NCBI GenBank assembly: GCA_934630515.1
Contig: CAKTVV010000007.1
Span: forward strand, 62,001 to 126,000
Origin: an uncultured Eubacteriales bacterium
GTDB lineage: Bacteria > Bacillota > Clostridia > Oscillospirales > Acutalibacteraceae
DNA length: 64,000 bases
Direction of reading: 5' to 3'
Position numbers and translations under genes: made by a program. The notes below the pieces were generated by a model. That model was not told where the DNA came from. It saw nothing but the letters and a program-made list of their open reading frames with translations, and did not search any database. Below, one piece after another: positions 25,716 to 34,310 of this stretch (positions within the stretch are counted from its first letter, which is position 1; each line of letters begins with the position of its first letter).

Positions 25716-25979
25716 TCAGCGCAGCAAGCCGGCAGACTGCAATTCGCCGGTAAAGCGCTCCACATCCGCTGCCGCCATCTCCGGAGAGACCTCATACTCA
25801 TCCAGCAATGCCGTCACCAGCTGATCTGCTGTTTTCTCCGTTTCCAGCTGACGCCACAAAAAGGCACCGGTCTCATTACAGGACAGGATGCCGGAAAAGG
25901 TCAGCGTCTCCTCACCCACCGGGATGATCACATAGTTATCCGCCACCTGCCGCAGCAGAAACCCGTCTTTCGCTTGCAT
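25716..25979 (-). CDS. PqqD-like peptide-chaperone protein
   Basis: 87 residues of the PqqD/RiPP-recognition-element family: N-terminal MQAKDGFLLRQVADNYVIIPVG beta part, then ETGAFLWRQLE and a helical end with TGELQSAGLL. These domains usually bind leader peptides of RiPPs for a modifying enzyme. Here no radical SAM enzyme or precursor gene is visible and the partner is the HPr-kinase-like protein upstream. ATG at 25979 fits the family start and has GGGAG 7 nt upstream; ATG 25994, overlapping the upstream stop, is the alternative. Confidence 0.85.
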   Translation of the reverse strand: MQAKDGFLLRQVADNYVIIPVGEETLTFSGILSCNETGAFLWRQLETEKTADQLVTALLDEYEVSPEMAAADVERFTGELQSAGLLR

Positions 25980-25990
25980 AACATACTCCC

Positions 25991-26854
25991 TCATTCAAAC
26001 AATTCCCGCCGTACCGTCTCCACAGCCTCCGGCTCCATCGTGCAATGCAGCTCATAGACCGGCACCTCTTCCGCCAGTCGCTGTGTAAAGTCAACCACCT
26101 TTTCACCCAACGCCTTATCATACACCGGCCGGTTCATCTGGCGGGAGATCCAAAACAGCGCCTCCAGCGGCTCCAACCGCCGGATCGTATTTGTCGCTCC
26201 TCTGTGCAGACACACAATAGCGTGCAGCGGCATCCGTACATTGGTGTTTTGATCGCTCTTGCCGCTCCACGGTGTGCCGTACAGATACGGCTTATTCCCC
26301 TCGAACCGGATCGCAGGCTTATCATCATTGATCACGAACGTCTCTGCCGGGTACTGCCGCAGCCACAGCCCGGTATGGGTCGATTTTCCGGTGCCGGAAT
26401 CGGCTGTAAAGGCAACACCCTTGCCGCAATAACTGATCGCTGAGCTGTGCAAAACGCCGCCGCCCAGATATTGCACCCGCCATGCGAATGCCGTGCCGGT
26501 GTACATATATTCCAGCTCTGTCGGCGTCAGCTGCGCACAGCGGCAATCCGCCGCCTGCTGCAGCAAAACATAGGAATAATCCGGCGTATACAGCTGCTGA
26601 AACGGCACCCGTCCGCTTTTGGCAAACCGATAATTGCAATAGCGTCCATCGGGAAGCCGCACCCGCCGCACACCATTAGGAAAAACGGTACACTCCCCCG
26701 GCGGCGCCTGCAGAGCAGGCAGCCGCTCCGAGATCAGCGTCATAGCCGGTGTGCCCTCCGACGGCACCTCATACGCCGCCATGCGCTGTGCAAAAAACGC
26801 CGTATCGGCTGTATGCATTTCCAGCGGCAGATCAGCAACCCGGTAAAACCCCAT
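25991..26854 (-). CDS. HPr-kinase/PEPCK-fold protein partnered with PqqD
   Basis: 287 residues. Walker A ADSGTGKST (151-159), an Asp pair in INDDKP (about 177-178) and GTPWSGK (about 193-199) place it in the HPr kinase/ATP-PEP-carboxykinase fold, close to the ScmC-type proteins seen in PqqD-containing cassettes. The N-terminal 120 residues are unrecognised. It is probably an ATP-dependent kinase of an unknown protein or peptide; HPr itself is less likely given the size and missing HprK N-terminal domain. ATG 26854 has AAGGAG 7 nt upstream. It abuts the pqqD-like gene. Confidence 0.78.
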   Translation of the reverse strand: MGFYRVADLPLEMHTADTAFFAQRMAAYEVPSEGTPAMTLISERLPALQAPPGECTVFPNGVRRVRLPDGRYCNYRFAKSGRVPFQQLYTPDYSYVLLQQAADCRCAQLTPTELEYMYTGTAFAWRVQYLGGGVLHSSAISYCGKGVAFTADSGTGKSTHTGLWLRQYPAETFVINDDKPAIRFEGNKPYLYGTPWSGKSDQNTNVRMPLHAIVCLHRGATNTIRRLEPLEALFWISRQMNRPVYDKALGEKVVDFTQRLAEEVPVYELHCTMEPEAVETVRRELFE

Positions 26855-26878
26855 GTTCAAACTCCTTCGCTCGCCGGA

Positions 26879-28072
26879 TCACAGCTTTCCGCCCTTGGCG
26901 CCGGTCTTGCCGCCGGAAAATCCAGCCAGAATGTTGCTCTCATAGGTAAAGGTCAGCGCTGCCCGCTGCCGCTGCCGCTTATACGCCAGCATCACCAGCA
27001 TATCCATCAGCTCCGGAAAGGACAGACCTACCTCCTGCCAGAGATAGAAGGACAAAGAGCCGGGAATCGTGTTGATCTCATTGACCCACAGCTCGCCGCT
27101 CTCCCGGTCATTGAGAAAATCGATGCGGGCGACCCCCAGGCATCCCAGCGCCCGGAACGTCTTGACCGCCAGCTGCTGCACCTGCTCCGTCATGCCCTCC
27201 GGCAGCTCCGCCGGACATCGACGCTTCAGCTCCGCCATGCCCTGACTTGCTCCGCTTTTTTTGCCGCCGTTCAAATACTTATCGCCGAAGGTGAGGATAT
27301 CCTCCGCATTCAGCGGCTCCTCGCAGGCACTGGCTCTCGCCTCGTCGGCATCACCCAGCACAGCGCAGTTGATCTCCCGCAGATGCTCTACGGCTCGTTC
27401 CACCAGCACACGGGAGGAAAAGCTCACGGCTAGATCCAGTGCATCCAGCAGGCTCTGCCGATCCCGCACCTTGGAGATCCCCACGGACGAGCCCAAATTG
27501 ACCGGCTTTACTATGGCGGGATAGCCGATCTTCTCCTCGATCTCGTTCAGCACCCGTTCGCTCTCCACCGCATATTCCCGTCCGGTGTATTCCAGCGCCT
27601 CCAGAACCGGTACACCCGCCTGCCGCAGCACCGCCTTCATCGCATATTTATCCATCCCCAACGCCGAGGCGGTCACATCGCAGGCGGCATAGGGAATATT
27701 CAGCATTTCCAGCATGCCCATCAGCGTGCCATCCTCCACATTGGTGCCATGCACCACCGGAATCGCCACGTCAAAGGTCGCCAACAAATTATTTCCGAAT
27801 TTCTTCGCCGGGTGCCGCCACAGCTCCACCGTCGAGTTCTCCGCTACCGGTATCACCCGAGTTGCCTCCGTCAGACAGGCGGTCATATCCTTGAAGCTCT
27901 CCACCTTGCGCAGATTTTCTCCCACATACCAAGTGTTATCCTTGGAAATATACAGCGGAAACGCCTCGTATTTCTCCGTATCCAGTGCCTGCAGCGCCTG
28001 CAGTCCGGAGATGATCGACACCTCATGCTCCACGCTATGTCCGCCAAAGAGAACGGCTACTCTGGTTTTCAT
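26879..28072 (-). CDS. ddl: D-alanine--D-alanine ligase
   Basis: ATP-grasp enzyme that makes the D-Ala-D-Ala dipeptide for peptidoglycan. The 397 residues include LFGGHSVEHEVSI at the N-terminus, VVHGTNVEDG, VKPVNLGSSVGI and the metal-binding EINTIPG. The omega loop DKYLNGGKK keeps a Lys-Tyr pair, so D-Ala (or D-Ser) rather than D-lactate is the expected second substrate. ATG 28072 is better spaced from AAGGAGG than the ATG at 28081. It follows murF directly, the enzyme that uses its product. Confidence 0.93.
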   Translation of the reverse strand: MKTRVAVLFGGHSVEHEVSIISGLQALQALDTEKYEAFPLYISKDNTWYVGENLRKVESFKDMTACLTEATRVIPVAENSTVELWRHPAKKFGNNLLATFDVAIPVVHGTNVEDGTLMGMLEMLNIPYAACDVTASALGMDKYAMKAVLRQAGVPVLEALEYTGREYAVESERVLNEIEEKIGYPAIVKPVNLGSSVGISKVRDRQSLLDALDLAVSFSSRVLVERAVEHLREINCAVLGDADEARASACEEPLNAEDILTFGDKYLNGGKKSGASQGMAELKRRCPAELPEGMTEQVQQLAVKTFRALGCLGVARIDFLNDRESGELWVNEINTIPGSLSFYLWQEVGLSFPELMDMLVMLAYKRQRQRAALTFTYESNILAGFSGGKTGAKGGKL

Positions 28073-28087
28073 CGCACTCATTCCTCC

Positions 28088-29644
28088 TTAGAAATTATCC
28101 GGCAGGTCATTCTCCAGCAGCACGATACGTTGCTTTTCCACCGGAAGTTGGTTCACAAACGCCAGCCCCTCCTGCAGGGTGGCTGCCACAAAAATACGCT
28201 CCTCCGGGAAACCGGCCGACAACAGCCCCTCCTTCAGCGGCGGCGCCTGCTTATGGCCTACCAGCACTGCCCAATCGCAGCGTCCGGCGGCATATGCCCC
28301 CAGCTCCCGATTGAGATTTTCCTGCTCCTCGCCCAGCTCCACCATGCCGGGGGTCACCAGCACCCGCTGGGCGTCAAACGCCGCCAATGTATCCAAAGCG
28401 CTGCGGAACCCCGCCGGATTGGAATTGTAGGCGTCGTCGATATAGCCGTTCGGCAGCAGCTGAAGCCGATGCTCCACCGGCTGGAGCATCCGCACCGGAT
28501 ACACCATCTCCCGCAGCGGGATCCCCAGCGTATGCGCCAGCGCCAGACAACCTGCCAAATTCTGTACGTTGTGAACTCCCAGCAGCCGGGTCGTATATAC
28601 ACAGCTTTCTCCATCCGGAGCCGTCAGCGTAAACCGACAACCGTGGTTATCCACCGACACCTCACTATAGCGGTAATCCGCCCCGCTGTCCACCCCGCCA
28701 TAGGTTACATACGGCGCAGTAGCGGCATGACTGCGGATATACGGGTTATCATAGTTCAGCACCGCCTTGCCGTTGGGCGGCAAGGCATCCACCAGCTCGA
28801 ATTTTGTTTGAATAATAGCGTCAACCGAGCCAAAGGTCTCCAAGTGCTGCTCCCCGATGGACGTGAGGATCCCATAGGTAGGATGCACCAGCTGGCAAAT
28901 CTCCCGAATATCGCCGGGGTTCTTCGCCCCCATCTCGGCAATGAAGATCTGATGGCTGGGGCGCAGCTGTTCCCGCACCGTCCGCACCACCCCCATGGTG
29001 GTGTTATAGCTGCCGGGCGTCATCAGCACGTTATATTTCACACTCAATAACGCCGCCAAAAAGTTCTTGACGCTGGTCTTTCCGTAGCTGCCGGTCACAC
29101 CGATGACCGTGAGCTGCGGCATGGAGCTGAGCAGCTCACGGGCCTGCTTCACATAGCCGGCGGCGATCCTTTTCTCAATGGGCAGATTGATATAGTTGGC
29201 AGCGCCCACCCAGATCCAAATGATCATCTGCCCCAGCCCAAACAGGCCCAGCCCCCGCATAGGCAACGTAAACCAAGTCAACGCCAGCAGCACGGCACAC
29301 ACCAGACCTTCGGTGACAAACAGACGCCGTACCCGTGCCGTGATCACCAGCGGTTTTTTTGCCTTTTTCGGCAGGTTGAGCAGTGCCGTCAGCAACGCCA
29401 GACCGGCGCTGATGGCATACAGCACATAGTTGGGCACCCGATTATGCAGCCACAGGGTGAACACGCACAGAAACGGCAGCAGCCGCCGCACCGTCACCAG
29501 CTTTTTATCGTTATCGGCGCACCATTTTTTATACCGCTCCGGACGGTAGGAATTGAGCTGCAGCATATGGGTAAAATACACCGCCTGCACCCCAAAATTC
29601 AGCGCTCCCGCCACCATCAGCAGCCAACGCATCCACAGATCCAT
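28088..29644 (-). CDS. murF: MurF-like ligase with N-terminal membrane domain
   Basis: 518 residues. About 155 N-terminal residues carry four or five hydrophobic segments in place of the soluble MurF substrate-binding domain. Then come the Mur-ligase ATP motif GVTGSYGKTS (182-191), the carbamylated-Lys region and DAYNSNPAG, and the C-terminal domain. Mur ligases of this type add D-Ala-D-Ala to the UDP-MurNAc-tripeptide; the ddl gene 15 nt downstream supports it. ATG 29644 is used; GTG 29653 is possible. The membrane form is known from Firmicutes but not explained. Confidence 0.87.
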   Translation of the reverse strand: MDLWMRWLLMVAGALNFGVQAVYFTHMLQLNSYRPERYKKWCADNDKKLVTVRRLLPFLCVFTLWLHNRVPNYVLYAISAGLALLTALLNLPKKAKKPLVITARVRRLFVTEGLVCAVLLALTWFTLPMRGLGLFGLGQMIIWIWVGAANYINLPIEKRIAAGYVKQARELLSSMPQLTVIGVTGSYGKTSVKNFLAALLSVKYNVLMTPGSYNTTMGVVRTVREQLRPSHQIFIAEMGAKNPGDIREICQLVHPTYGILTSIGEQHLETFGSVDAIIQTKFELVDALPPNGKAVLNYDNPYIRSHAATAPYVTYGGVDSGADYRYSEVSVDNHGCRFTLTAPDGESCVYTTRLLGVHNVQNLAGCLALAHTLGIPLREMVYPVRMLQPVEHRLQLLPNGYIDDAYNSNPAGFRSALDTLAAFDAQRVLVTPGMVELGEEQENLNRELGAYAAGRCDWAVLVGHKQAPPLKEGLLSAGFPEERIFVAATLQEGLAFVNQLPVEKQRIVLLENDLPDNF

Positions 29645-29677
29645 TGATCGCACACGCTCCTTATCGGTTCCCCGGCA

Positions 29678-30466
29678 CTATTCCCGGGGCTTGAGAAACG
29701 AATCCAGCACCCGGCTGCACAGCCCCCACTGCTGCGCAAAGGCAAAATGTCCCGCACCGGGCAGCACCACCAACCCGGCGTCCGGGATCTTCTTTTCCAT
29801 CAGCTGCCCATCCGACAGAGGGGTAGCCGTATCCGTCTCCCCCCAGATCAGCAGCACGGAGGCGGTTATCTCCGGCAGCAGCGGCGTCAGATCCTCTCCG
29901 ATGCAGCGCACCATTGTCTGGCGCATCACGGGAGACGCTGCCTGATAATCCGCCGAGCCGTGCCGGCGCCGGGCATTCTCCACCGCATGAGGAAACAGCT
30001 GCCGGATACCCGGCAGAGAAAAGAAGCTCTTCATCGCCTTGTAGCTGTACACCCTCGCATAGTAGCCGACACCGTGCTTCGGGGGGATCCCGGCGGCATC
30101 CATAAACACCGCCCGCTCCACCGTCAGCGGCACCGGGCGGCGGCTGAGCAGCTTGATGCTGATACGTCCGCCAAAGGAATGGTTCATCAGCACCACCCGG
30201 GACAGACCCACCGCCCGGGCAAAATCCAGCGTCCACGCCACATACTCATCCACGCCCCAAGGGCCGGGCGGCTCCGCCGTGCCGCCAAAGCCCGGCAGAT
30301 CGGGCGCCACCACCCGGCAATAGCCCGCCAGATGCTCCAGCAGCAGCATATAAGTCGCCACCGGCGCCCCCCAGCCATGGAGGAACAGCACCACCGGACG
30401 ACCGTCCCGGTTCTCCGGGTCGGAATCGTAATAGGCTGTCTCCAGCCCCTGCACCTGTACGGTCAT
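29678..30466 (-). CDS. Alpha/beta hydrolase
   Basis: 262 residues: LFLHGWGAP oxyanion loop, nucleophile elbow NHSFGG with Ser97 (the first Gly of GxSxG is Asn), catalytic Asp in WGETDTATP, His in GAGHFAF. Unspecific esterase/lipase-type fold; substrate unknown. ATG 30466 was chosen since AGGAGGAG is ideally spaced; ATG 30484 lies before that RBS. Fifth gene of the proS operon. Confidence 0.88.
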   Translation of the reverse strand: MTVQVQGLETAYYDSDPENRDGRPVVLFLHGWGAPVATYMLLLEHLAGYCRVVAPDLPGFGGTAEPPGPWGVDEYVAWTLDFARAVGLSRVVLMNHSFGGRISIKLLSRRPVPLTVERAVFMDAAGIPPKHGVGYYARVYSYKAMKSFFSLPGIRQLFPHAVENARRRHGSADYQAASPVMRQTMVRCIGEDLTPLLPEITASVLLIWGETDTATPLSDGQLMEKKIPDAGLVVLPGAGHFAFAQQWGLCSRVLDSFLKPRE

Positions 30467-30501
30467 GCGCTCCTCCTGTTTCATCGAATTCTGCCGATAG
30501 C

Positions 30502-31431
30502 TTATCCCTTATAGGTGGTGACCTCAATGAAATCGATGGTCACGCTCTTGAGAGGCTTACTGTTGCTGTCCACCTCAACACCAGCGATAGCGTCCACCAC
30601 GTCCATCCCGTCGTACACCTGCCCGAACACGGTGTGTCCACCGCTCTGCCGCCAGGCGCCGTCCAGATGAATGTTGCCGCCGTTCTTGGCATAGACCTCC
30701 CACACCGCATCCGGCACCAGACGGGAATCGGGAGAAACGCCGCCCTGCGCCTTCAAATAGGCGTCAAAGGTGGCATACATCTGGGTAAACTGGCTGCCAT
30801 AGTAGGTAACATACTGATCATACACCGATTGCATGCTCTTCATCAGCGTGTCGTAATCGTAGGTCTTTTTCAGCTCCGCCGCCGTTTTGCCGTCCGGCTT
30901 CGCCTGATTGATAAAGAACTGGCTGCCATTGGTGTTGACGCCGCTGTTCGCCATCGACAGCGAGCCACGCAGGTTCATCAGCTTCTGGTCAAATTCATCC
31001 TCAAAGCTCTTGCCCCAGATGCTTTCCCCGCCGCTGCCGGTGCCCTTCGGATCACCGCCCTGGATCATGAAATCGCTGATCACCCGGTGAAAGGTCAGAC
31101 CGTTATAATAGCCATTCTGCGCATGGGTGAGGAAATTTTCCACCGCTTTGGGCGCTGCCTCCGGGAAAAACCGAATGGAAATCTCCCCCATGGAGGTGTG
31201 CATGATCGCCACCTTTTCCCCGTCAGCCGGCATTTCCGTCTGGAAGCCGTAATCCTTATCGGCATATGCGGTACCGACGCCGTTACTGTGGCCGGCATCG
31301 TCGCCGGTCTCGGAACTGCTCTTGTTGCCTGTAGTATTGGTGGTAGTGGTAAAATCCTTCCCGCCGCAGCCCGCCAGTGACAGCAGCAGCACCGCCGCCA
31401 TCAGCAGCGCTCCAAAGGTATGTTTATTCAT
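30502..31431 (-). CDS. Cyclophilin-type peptidyl-prolyl isomerase, lipoprotein
   Basis: 309 residues. Signal peptide with lipobox LAGC (Cys22), Thr/Ser-rich linker, then a cyclophilin domain (about 70-305) with FHRVISDFMIQGGDP, NSGVNTNGSQFFI and HTVFGQV. It contains an insertion of about 60 residues (KTAAELKKTY to DAVWEVYAK) absent from the shorter paralogue at 31976. A surface folding factor is inferred. ATG 31431 follows AAGGAG. Confidence 0.92.
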   Translation of the reverse strand: MNKHTFGALLMAAVLLLSLAGCGGKDFTTTTNTTGNKSSSETGDDAGHSNGVGTAYADKDYGFQTEMPADGEKVAIMHTSMGEISIRFFPEAAPKAVENFLTHAQNGYYNGLTFHRVISDFMIQGGDPKGTGSGGESIWGKSFEDEFDQKLMNLRGSLSMANSGVNTNGSQFFINQAKPDGKTAAELKKTYDYDTLMKSMQSVYDQYVTYYGSQFTQMYATFDAYLKAQGGVSPDSRLVPDAVWEVYAKNGGNIHLDGAWRQSGGHTVFGQVYDGMDVVDAIAGVEVDSNSKPLKSVTIDFIEVTTYKG

Positions 31432-31458
31432 TGCTCGCACTCCTTACTACTGATCGGT

Positions 31459-31983
31459 TTATTTTCTTACAGAACGGCGACCGATGGGCGGTCGCTCCTT
31501 ATTAAGCGGCAACAGCCGCCATAGCTCCCGAATTTCCCGACTATTCTCCTCCAGAAACGCCCGACCGGCTGCATCTCCCATCAGCAGCCGCCCCGCTCGG
31601 CGTACCGCCCGAACAAATTCCCGTTCCAGCTGCACTCGGGCGCAATGCTGCACCAGCGGACAGACTCGATACGCCCGAGGATCGTATACCGCCTGTATCC
31701 GACCCGCCTCCGTGACATAAGGAAACAGCGGAAAGATCCGGCAAGCCAACGGGCGGTGAGTCCGGTCGCAGATGCCGTCACAGGTATACAGAAAGCCGGT
31801 CTCTGTAGCCGTCAGCGTATAGCCGCCCTCCGGCAGCAGTCGTTCCTCTCCTGGAAACAGCCGCATTCCGACGGCATCTCCATGCGGACGGCAGCAGCGT
31901 CCGCCGCATACCTGTCCGCAATCCGCTGCCAGCGGACTCACCGTCTCCAGCAGCAGCAAAGCCTCCTGCAAGCGATCACGCAT
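31459..31983 (-). CDS. YkgJ-like cysteine-cluster protein
   Basis: 174 residues. Cys22, Cys26, Cys30, Cys31 and then Cys68, Cys72 and Cys81 in RPLACRIFP follow the pattern of the YkgJ-type zinc/iron-chelating family; two more Cys lie near 108-114. The metal and role are unknown. The C-terminus is basic. Its ATG (31983) overlaps the preceding cyclophilin stop by 8 nt, so translational coupling is likely. Confidence 0.75.
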   Translation of the reverse strand: MRDRLQEALLLLETVSPLAADCGQVCGGRCCRPHGDAVGMRLFPGEERLLPEGGYTLTATETGFLYTCDGICDRTHRPLACRIFPLFPYVTEAGRIQAVYDPRAYRVCPLVQHCARVQLEREFVRAVRRAGRLLMGDAAGRAFLEENSREIRELWRLLPLNKERPPIGRRSVRK

Positions 31984-32569
31984 AGGGGTATACGTCGATG
32001 CTCTCGATCGTCACATCGGTCAAAGGCTTATCCCGTCCGTCGGTCTGAACGCCGGCGATGGCATCCACCACATCCAGCCCATCGTATACCTGACCGAACA
32101 CGGTGTGGTGATAATCCAAATGGGGCGTGCCGCCTACCTGTTGATACGCCTCAATCGCCTCCGCCGGGAAATAGTCCGGCAGCTCCTGCATCTGCCCGAT
32201 AAAACTGGGATGCACGGACGGCGCCTGTACAATGAAAAACTGGCTGCCGTTAGTCCCGGGACCGGCGTTTGCCATGGACAGAGCGCCCCGCAGATTATGC
32301 AGTGCCGGAGTGAACTCATCCTCGAAATTCTTACCCCAGATGCTCTCGCCGCCGCAGCCGGTGGCAGTGGGGTCGCCTCCCTGAATCATAAAATCGTTGA
32401 TCACCCGATGGAACACGATCCCGTTATAATAGCCGTTCTTGGCATGGGTCGTAAAATTCTCCACCGCCTTAGGTGCCTGCTTCGGAAACAGACGGATGGA
32501 GATATCCCCCATCGAGGTATGCATGATCGCTACGGTCTCTCCCGCAGCGGGTCTATCCAACTGTGCCAT
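31976..32569 (-). CDS. Cyclophilin-type peptidyl-prolyl isomerase, cytoplasmic
   Basis: 197 residues with no signal peptide. The cyclophilin core motifs FHRVINDFMIQGGDP, NAGPGTNGSQFFI and HTVFGQV are nearly identical to the lipoprotein paralogue at 30502. ATG 32569 sits 9 nt after AAGGAG; the frame upstream lies inside proS. It is 20 nt after proS. Confidence 0.92.
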   Translation of the reverse strand: MAQLDRPAAGETVAIMHTSMGDISIRLFPKQAPKAVENFTTHAKNGYYNGIVFHRVINDFMIQGGDPTATGCGGESIWGKNFEDEFTPALHNLRGALSMANAGPGTNGSQFFIVQAPSVHPSFIGQMQELPDYFPAEAIEAYQQVGGTPHLDYHHTVFGQVYDGLDVVDAIAGVQTDGRDKPLTDVTIESIDVYPYA

Positions 32570-32589
32570 ACGCATTCGCTCCTTTTCTC

Positions 32590-34026
32590 TTAATACGCCT
32601 TGCCCCAGACCACCATCGCCTTTGCCGGGCGACCGCAGCACACGCAAGTATCCGCCAGCGTCTCCTGCGCAAAGGGCATACACCGGCTGGTGACGCCCGC
32701 TTCTTCCTTCAGACGGTTCTCGCACGCCACATCACCGCACCACATCGCCTTGATCAGTCCGGGACGGGTAGCTGCCAGCTCCGTCAGCTCCTCCATAGAG
32801 GTAGCGGAGTAGGTCATGCCCTCCCGGCGCTCCAGCGCTTTCTGATACAGCCCGTCATGCACCGCCTTGAGCAGCTGCGGGATCACTGTCTCCAGCTCAT
32901 CCAGCGACACCACGGTCTTTTCCCGGTTATCCCGGCGCACCAGCACACACTGATTATTTTCAATATCCCGGGGGCCGATCTCCAGACGCAGCGGCACGCC
33001 CTTCATCTCATATTCTGCGAACTTCCAGCCGGGGCTGTTATCGCTGTCGTCCAGCTTCACCCGTGCCACCGCACGCAGCCGCTCCTGCAGCTCCTGCGCC
33101 TTTTCCAGCACGCCCGGCTTATGCTGGGCGATGGGCAGGATCACCAGCTGCACCGGTGCCACCGCCGGGGGCAGCACCAGACCGTTATCGTCGCCATGGG
33201 TCATAATGATGGCGCCGATGATGCGGGTAGACATCCCCCAAGAGGTCTGATGGGGATATTGCAGCTTATTCTCCCGGTCAGTATACTGAATACCAAACGC
33301 CTTGGCAAAGCCATCGCCAAAATAGTGACTGGTGCCGCTCTGCAGCGCCTTGCCGTCGTGCATCATCGCCTCGATGGTGTAGGTCGCCTCGGCGCCAGCA
33401 AATTTTTCTTTATCGGTCTTGCGGCCCTTGATCACCGGGATCGCCAGCGACTGCTCGCAGAAATCGGCATAGACATTCAGCATCCGCTCGGTCTCGTCGA
33501 TAGCCTCCTGCGCCGTCTCATGCATGGTATGTCCCTCCTGCCAGAAGAACTCCATCGTCCGCAGGAAGGGGCGGGTGGTCTTTTCCCACCGCACCACAGA
33601 ACACCACTGATTATACAGCTTCGGCAGATCCCGGTAGGAATGGATAATATCCTTATAATGCTCGCAGAACAGGGTCTCGGAGGTGGGACGCACACACAGC
33701 CGCTCCGGCAGCTCCTCGTTGCCGCCGTGGGTGACCCATGCCACCTCGGGAGCAAAGCCCTCCACATGATCCTTTTCCTTTTGCAGCAGACTCTCCGGGA
33801 TAAACATGGGCATCATGACATTTTCATGCCCCAGCGCCTTAAACCGGGCGTCCAGATCCGCCTTGATATTCTCCCACAGCGCCGTGCCGTAAGGACGCAC
33901 GATCATGCACCCCCGCACCCCGGCATAGGAAGCCAGCTCCGCTTTTTTCACTACGTCGGTATACCACTGGGCGAAATCCTCCTCCATTGAAGTGATCGCC
34001 TCGACCATTTTTTTATTGTCCGCCAT
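32590..34026 (-). CDS. proS: Prolyl-tRNA synthetase (archaeal/eukaryotic-type)
   Basis: 478 residues, the short ProRS form without the bacterial editing insertion: RPYGTALWENI (motif 1 area), CVRPTSETLF, VVRWEKTTRPFLRTMEFFWQEGHT (motif 2) and TSWGMSTRIIG (motif 3), followed by the anticodon domain and a C-terminal zinc-like domain with four Cys. ATG 34026 has GTGAGG 7 nt upstream. First gene of the nine-gene operon; the 50-nt leader leaves no room for a T-box. Confidence 0.96.
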   Translation of the reverse strand: MADNKKMVEAITSMEEDFAQWYTDVVKKAELASYAGVRGCMIVRPYGTALWENIKADLDARFKALGHENVMMPMFIPESLLQKEKDHVEGFAPEVAWVTHGGNEELPERLCVRPTSETLFCEHYKDIIHSYRDLPKLYNQWCSVVRWEKTTRPFLRTMEFFWQEGHTMHETAQEAIDETERMLNVYADFCEQSLAIPVIKGRKTDKEKFAGAEATYTIEAMMHDGKALQSGTSHYFGDGFAKAFGIQYTDRENKLQYPHQTSWGMSTRIIGAIIMTHGDDNGLVLPPAVAPVQLVILPIAQHKPGVLEKAQELQERLRAVARVKLDDSDNSPGWKFAEYEMKGVPLRLEIGPRDIENNQCVLVRRDNREKTVVSLDELETVIPQLLKAVHDGLYQKALERREGMTYSATSMEELTELAATRPGLIKAMWCGDVACENRLKEEAGVTSRCMPFAQETLADTCVCCGRPAKAMVVWGKAY

Positions 34027-34080
34027 TGGATTGCCTCACTTTCTGGGTCTCGCTCTGAGCCCACAATAATACAGTATAGT

Positions 34081-34109
34081 AGTATACCGTATTTTCCCGG
34101 AATTTTCAA
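34081..34109 (-). promoter_or_regulatory. Sigma-A promoter of the proS operon
   Basis: On the minus strand TTGAAA (34109-34104), 17-nt spacer, TATACT (34086-34081). A second TATACT-like box lies just downstream. Confidence 0.75.
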
Positions 34110-34214
34110 CCATTATTGCAAAGTTTGCGAAAAAAAGCTGTATCCGGTGCGCCTGAGCACCGATCGGACGGTCTCGCTCCCCCACTCTCCCTCTTTGCAG
34201 CATACCGAAGCCGC

Positions 34215-34246
34215 AAAAAACGCCCCGGACAAATTTGTCCGGGGCG
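34215..34246 (-). terminator. Terminator after the GGDEF gene
   Basis: Self-complementary 26-bp region (34221-34246, CGCCCCGGAC...GTCCGGGGCG) followed on the minus strand by a T6 run. Confidence 0.85.
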
Positions 34247-34310
34247 AGCCCTGATCCTCTTTATGAAATATAGCAGCCGGAGCCGCTCGGTCCGCCCCCG
34301 GCATCCCCGG

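Noticed and set aside
34110..34214. Small hairpin GGTGC/GCACC near a T7 run on the minus strand
   Set aside because: The T-run is 8-9 nt away from the stem, so a terminator is unlikely.
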